A stretch of 6,890 nt of DNA from positions 1-6,890 of the forward strand of contig JABFSB010000093.1 in assembly GCA_013140875.1 (NCBI GenBank). The letters are read 5' to 3'. The position numbers and the translations under genes were made by a program. This document shows, in pieces, positions 5,773 through 6,890 of the stretch (the stretch's first letter is position 1; every line of letters begins with the position of its first letter). The notes beneath the pieces were generated by a model, which saw only the letters and a program-made list of their open reading frames with translations, searched no databases and had not been told where the DNA came from. The DNA comes from Acidobacteriota bacterium. Its GTDB lineage: Bacteria; Acidobacteriota; Blastocatellia; Pyrinomonadales; Pyrinomonadaceae.

Positions 5773-5802
5773 TTTTAGGAATCGTAAATAGTTAAAAGAA
5801 AT

Positions 5803-6171
5803 CTATTTGGCCGACTGTGCTTTATTGCGGGTATCTTTTTCTTTGATACGGGCAGCTTTGCCGCGGAGGTCGCGGAGGTAGTAGAGCTTTGCGCGGCGGA
5901 CCTTGCCGCGGCGGACCACGTCGATGTGGTCGACGACCGTCGCGTGGAGCGGGAAAATGCGTTCGACGCCGACGCCGAAGCTTACCTTGCGGACGGTGAT
6001 CGTCTCGCGGACGCCGCCGTGTTTGCGGGCGATGACGATGCCTTCAAAAACCTGAAGACGTTCCTTGTTGCCTTCCTTGATGCGGACGTGCACCTTGACG
6101 GTGTCGCCGGATTGGAATGCGGGAATGTTTTCTCTTATTTGTGTGTTCTCAACCAGATCTAAACGGTTCAT
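5803..6171 (-). CDS. rplS: 50S ribosomal protein L19
   Basis: L19 is a protein of the large ribosomal subunit located at the 30S-50S interface. The 122-residue product is close to the normal family length. Conserved blocks are plain: FQSGDTVKVHVRIKEGNKER near the N-terminus, QVFEGIVIARKHGG, and ETITVRKVSFGVGVERIFPLH, followed by the typical RRGKVRRAKLYYLRDLRGKAARIKE basic C-terminal segment. The start is ATG; no good Shine-Dalgarno precedes it. trmD lies 103 bases upstream on the same strand, which is the standard bacterial order, and the two are probably co-transcribed. Downstream, the composite palindromic element begins 31 bases after the stop, and rnhB, often the next gene, is displaced by 3.4 kb. 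Identification is very secure. Confidence 0.98.
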   Translation of the reverse strand: MNRLDLVENTQIRENIPAFQSGDTVKVHVRIKEGNKERLQVFEGIVIARKHGGVRETITVRKVSFGVGVERIFPLHATVVDHIDVVRRGKVRRAKLYYLRDLRGKAARIKEKDTRNKAQSAK

Positions 6172-6274
6172 ATCGATTTCGGCCAGAGGTCAATAAAGCT
6201 GAAAGGTTCAAATGTGAAAAAGTTCAAAAATTTAGAACTACCAACCTTTTCACTTTTCCACCTTTTCACTTTAC
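6172..6274 (-). promoter_or_regulatory. Structured, repeat-bearing trmD-rplS spacer (possible rplS leader)
   Basis: This 103-base AT-rich spacer contains a 16-bp tandem repeat (6241-6256 and 6257-6272, 14 of 16 identical; the inner 12 bases are perfect). It can also fold: GTGAAAA (6214-6220) pairs with TTTTCAC (6247-6253), enclosing AGTTC (6221-6225) paired with GAACT (6235-6239). GAAAGGTT at 6201-6208 could pair with the same AACCTTTTC region, so alternative folds exist. L19 leader RNAs are known in some other phyla, but I see no match that I can name. The structure is seen; a regulatory role is a guess. Confidence 0.35.
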
Positions 6275-6890
6275 TCACATTTCACCATTTTCTCCTTCTA
6301 ACAGGTCACTTCGCATGACCTTTGTTTTCTCTAACGCTTTTTGGCGTCTCCACTTTTCTATCTCGGCATGATTGCCGTTCAAAAGCACATCCGGGACTCG
6401 CATCCCGCGAAATTCCGCCGGCCGGGTGTAGTGCGGGCAATCGAGCAGGCCGTTCGAGAACGAATCGTTCTCGGCCGACGTATCGCTGCCCAACGCTTCG
6501 GGCAAAAGCCTCACCATCGCATCGACCAGCACGACGGCCGCCGGTTCGCCACCCGACAGGACGTAATCGCCGATGGATATCTCGTTCGTCACGAGCGACT
6601 CGTTAACTCGTTCATCGACGCCTTCGTACCGGCCGCAGATGATGACCAAATGCTCGGTCTCATCCGCCAGCGCTTTTACAAACGGCTGTTTTAGCGGATG
6701 ACCCTGCGGCGAAAGCAACGCGACCTTTGTTCCGGCAGGATAATTCTCGCGTTCGCTAGTGCCAAGCAGATGCTCGATCGCGGCAAAGATCGGCTCTGGC
6801 TTCATCACCATTCCGTCGCCGCCGCCGAACGGACGGTCGTCCGTCATCTTGTGTTTATCGACGGCATACTCGCGGATATCGTGGACGTTT
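6275..6890 (-). CDS. trmD: tRNA (guanine-N1-)-methyltransferase, N-terminus cut by window edge
   Basis: TrmD methylates N1 of G37 in tRNAs with a G at position 36, using S-adenosylmethionine, which prevents +1 frameshifting. The frame is open to the right edge: 204 residues are visible, and about 25-35 N-terminal residues lie outside. An internal ATG at 6847 is not the true start, because NVHDIREYAVDKHK before it continues the family sequence. Conserved blocks are present in order: DDRPFGGGDGMVM, LLSPQG, CGRYEGVDERV, EISIGDYVLSGGEPA (the trefoil-knot SAM site), DCPHYTRPAEFRG and VPDVLLNGNHAEIEKWR. The gene lies directly upstream of rplS, as in many bacteria, probably in the rpsP-rimM-trmD-rplS operon whose first genes would be beyond the edge. 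Identification is very secure. Confidence 0.97.
   Translation of the reverse strand, partial: NVHDIREYAVDKHKMTDDRPFGGGDGMVMKPEPIFAAIEHLLGTSERENYPAGTKVALLSPQGHPLKQPFVKALADETEHLVIICGRYEGVDERVNESLVTNEISIGDYVLSGGEPAAVVLVDAMVRLLPEALGSDTSAENDSFSNGLLDCPHYTRPAEFRGMRVPDVLLNGNHAEIEKWRRQKALEKTKVMRSDLLEGENGEM

Noticed and set aside
5539..5778. Open frame of 79 codons containing SPTATNIKAQG
   Set aside because: It spans the 211-bp palindrome end to end. The same peptide arises from the other repeat copy near 3100, so the similarity is at the DNA level; there is no ribosome binding site.

Overview
The window looks like a bacterial chromosome segment, probably from an Acidobacteriota-like genome (Blastocatellia/Pyrinomonadaceae are my guess). 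The guess rests on dispersed palindromic repeats of a style I associate with that group and on moderately GC-rich housekeeping genes. No rRNA or other decisive marker is present, so taxonomy is inference.

Layout, left to right. (1) 1-320, plus strand: C-terminal end of a cyclophilin-type peptidyl-prolyl isomerase, cut by the window edge. (2) 302-401: an inverted pair of REP-like palindromes lying between two convergent genes and encoding the last residues of both. (3) 383-2424, minus strand: a compact four-gene run transcribed right to left: rnhB (RNase HII), a four-helix membrane protein of unknown function coupled to it by an ATGA overlap, a secreted stand-alone DsbD N-terminal-like domain, and a small TPR protein. 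(4) 2425-5802: a 3.4-kb accessory stretch. It holds about 1.2 kb of non-coding DNA full of degenerate repeats, one AT-rich plus-strand gene (3654-5318) for a secreted SH3b/TPR protein, and a 211-bp composite palindrome (5562-5772). A shortened copy of that palindrome lies at 3102-3246, so the two copies flank the AT-rich gene in direct orientation. (5) 5803-6890, minus strand: rplS (ribosomal protein L19) preceded by trmD (tRNA m1G37 methyltransferase), the latter cut by the right edge.

trmD-rplS-rnhB is a common bacterial gene order. Here rplS and rnhB keep their order and strand but are split by the repeat-rich segment. The simplest reading is that an ancestral trmD-rplS-rnhB run was opened by insertion of repeats and a foreign-looking gene. 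The housekeeping genes serve translation and genome maintenance: tRNA modification, ribosome assembly and removal of ribonucleotides from DNA. The DsbD-like, cyclophilin and SH3b/TPR proteins point to envelope functions.

I found no tRNA, rRNA, CRISPR array, transposase or obvious defence system. The strongest non-gene signals are the modular palindromic repeats and their placement.
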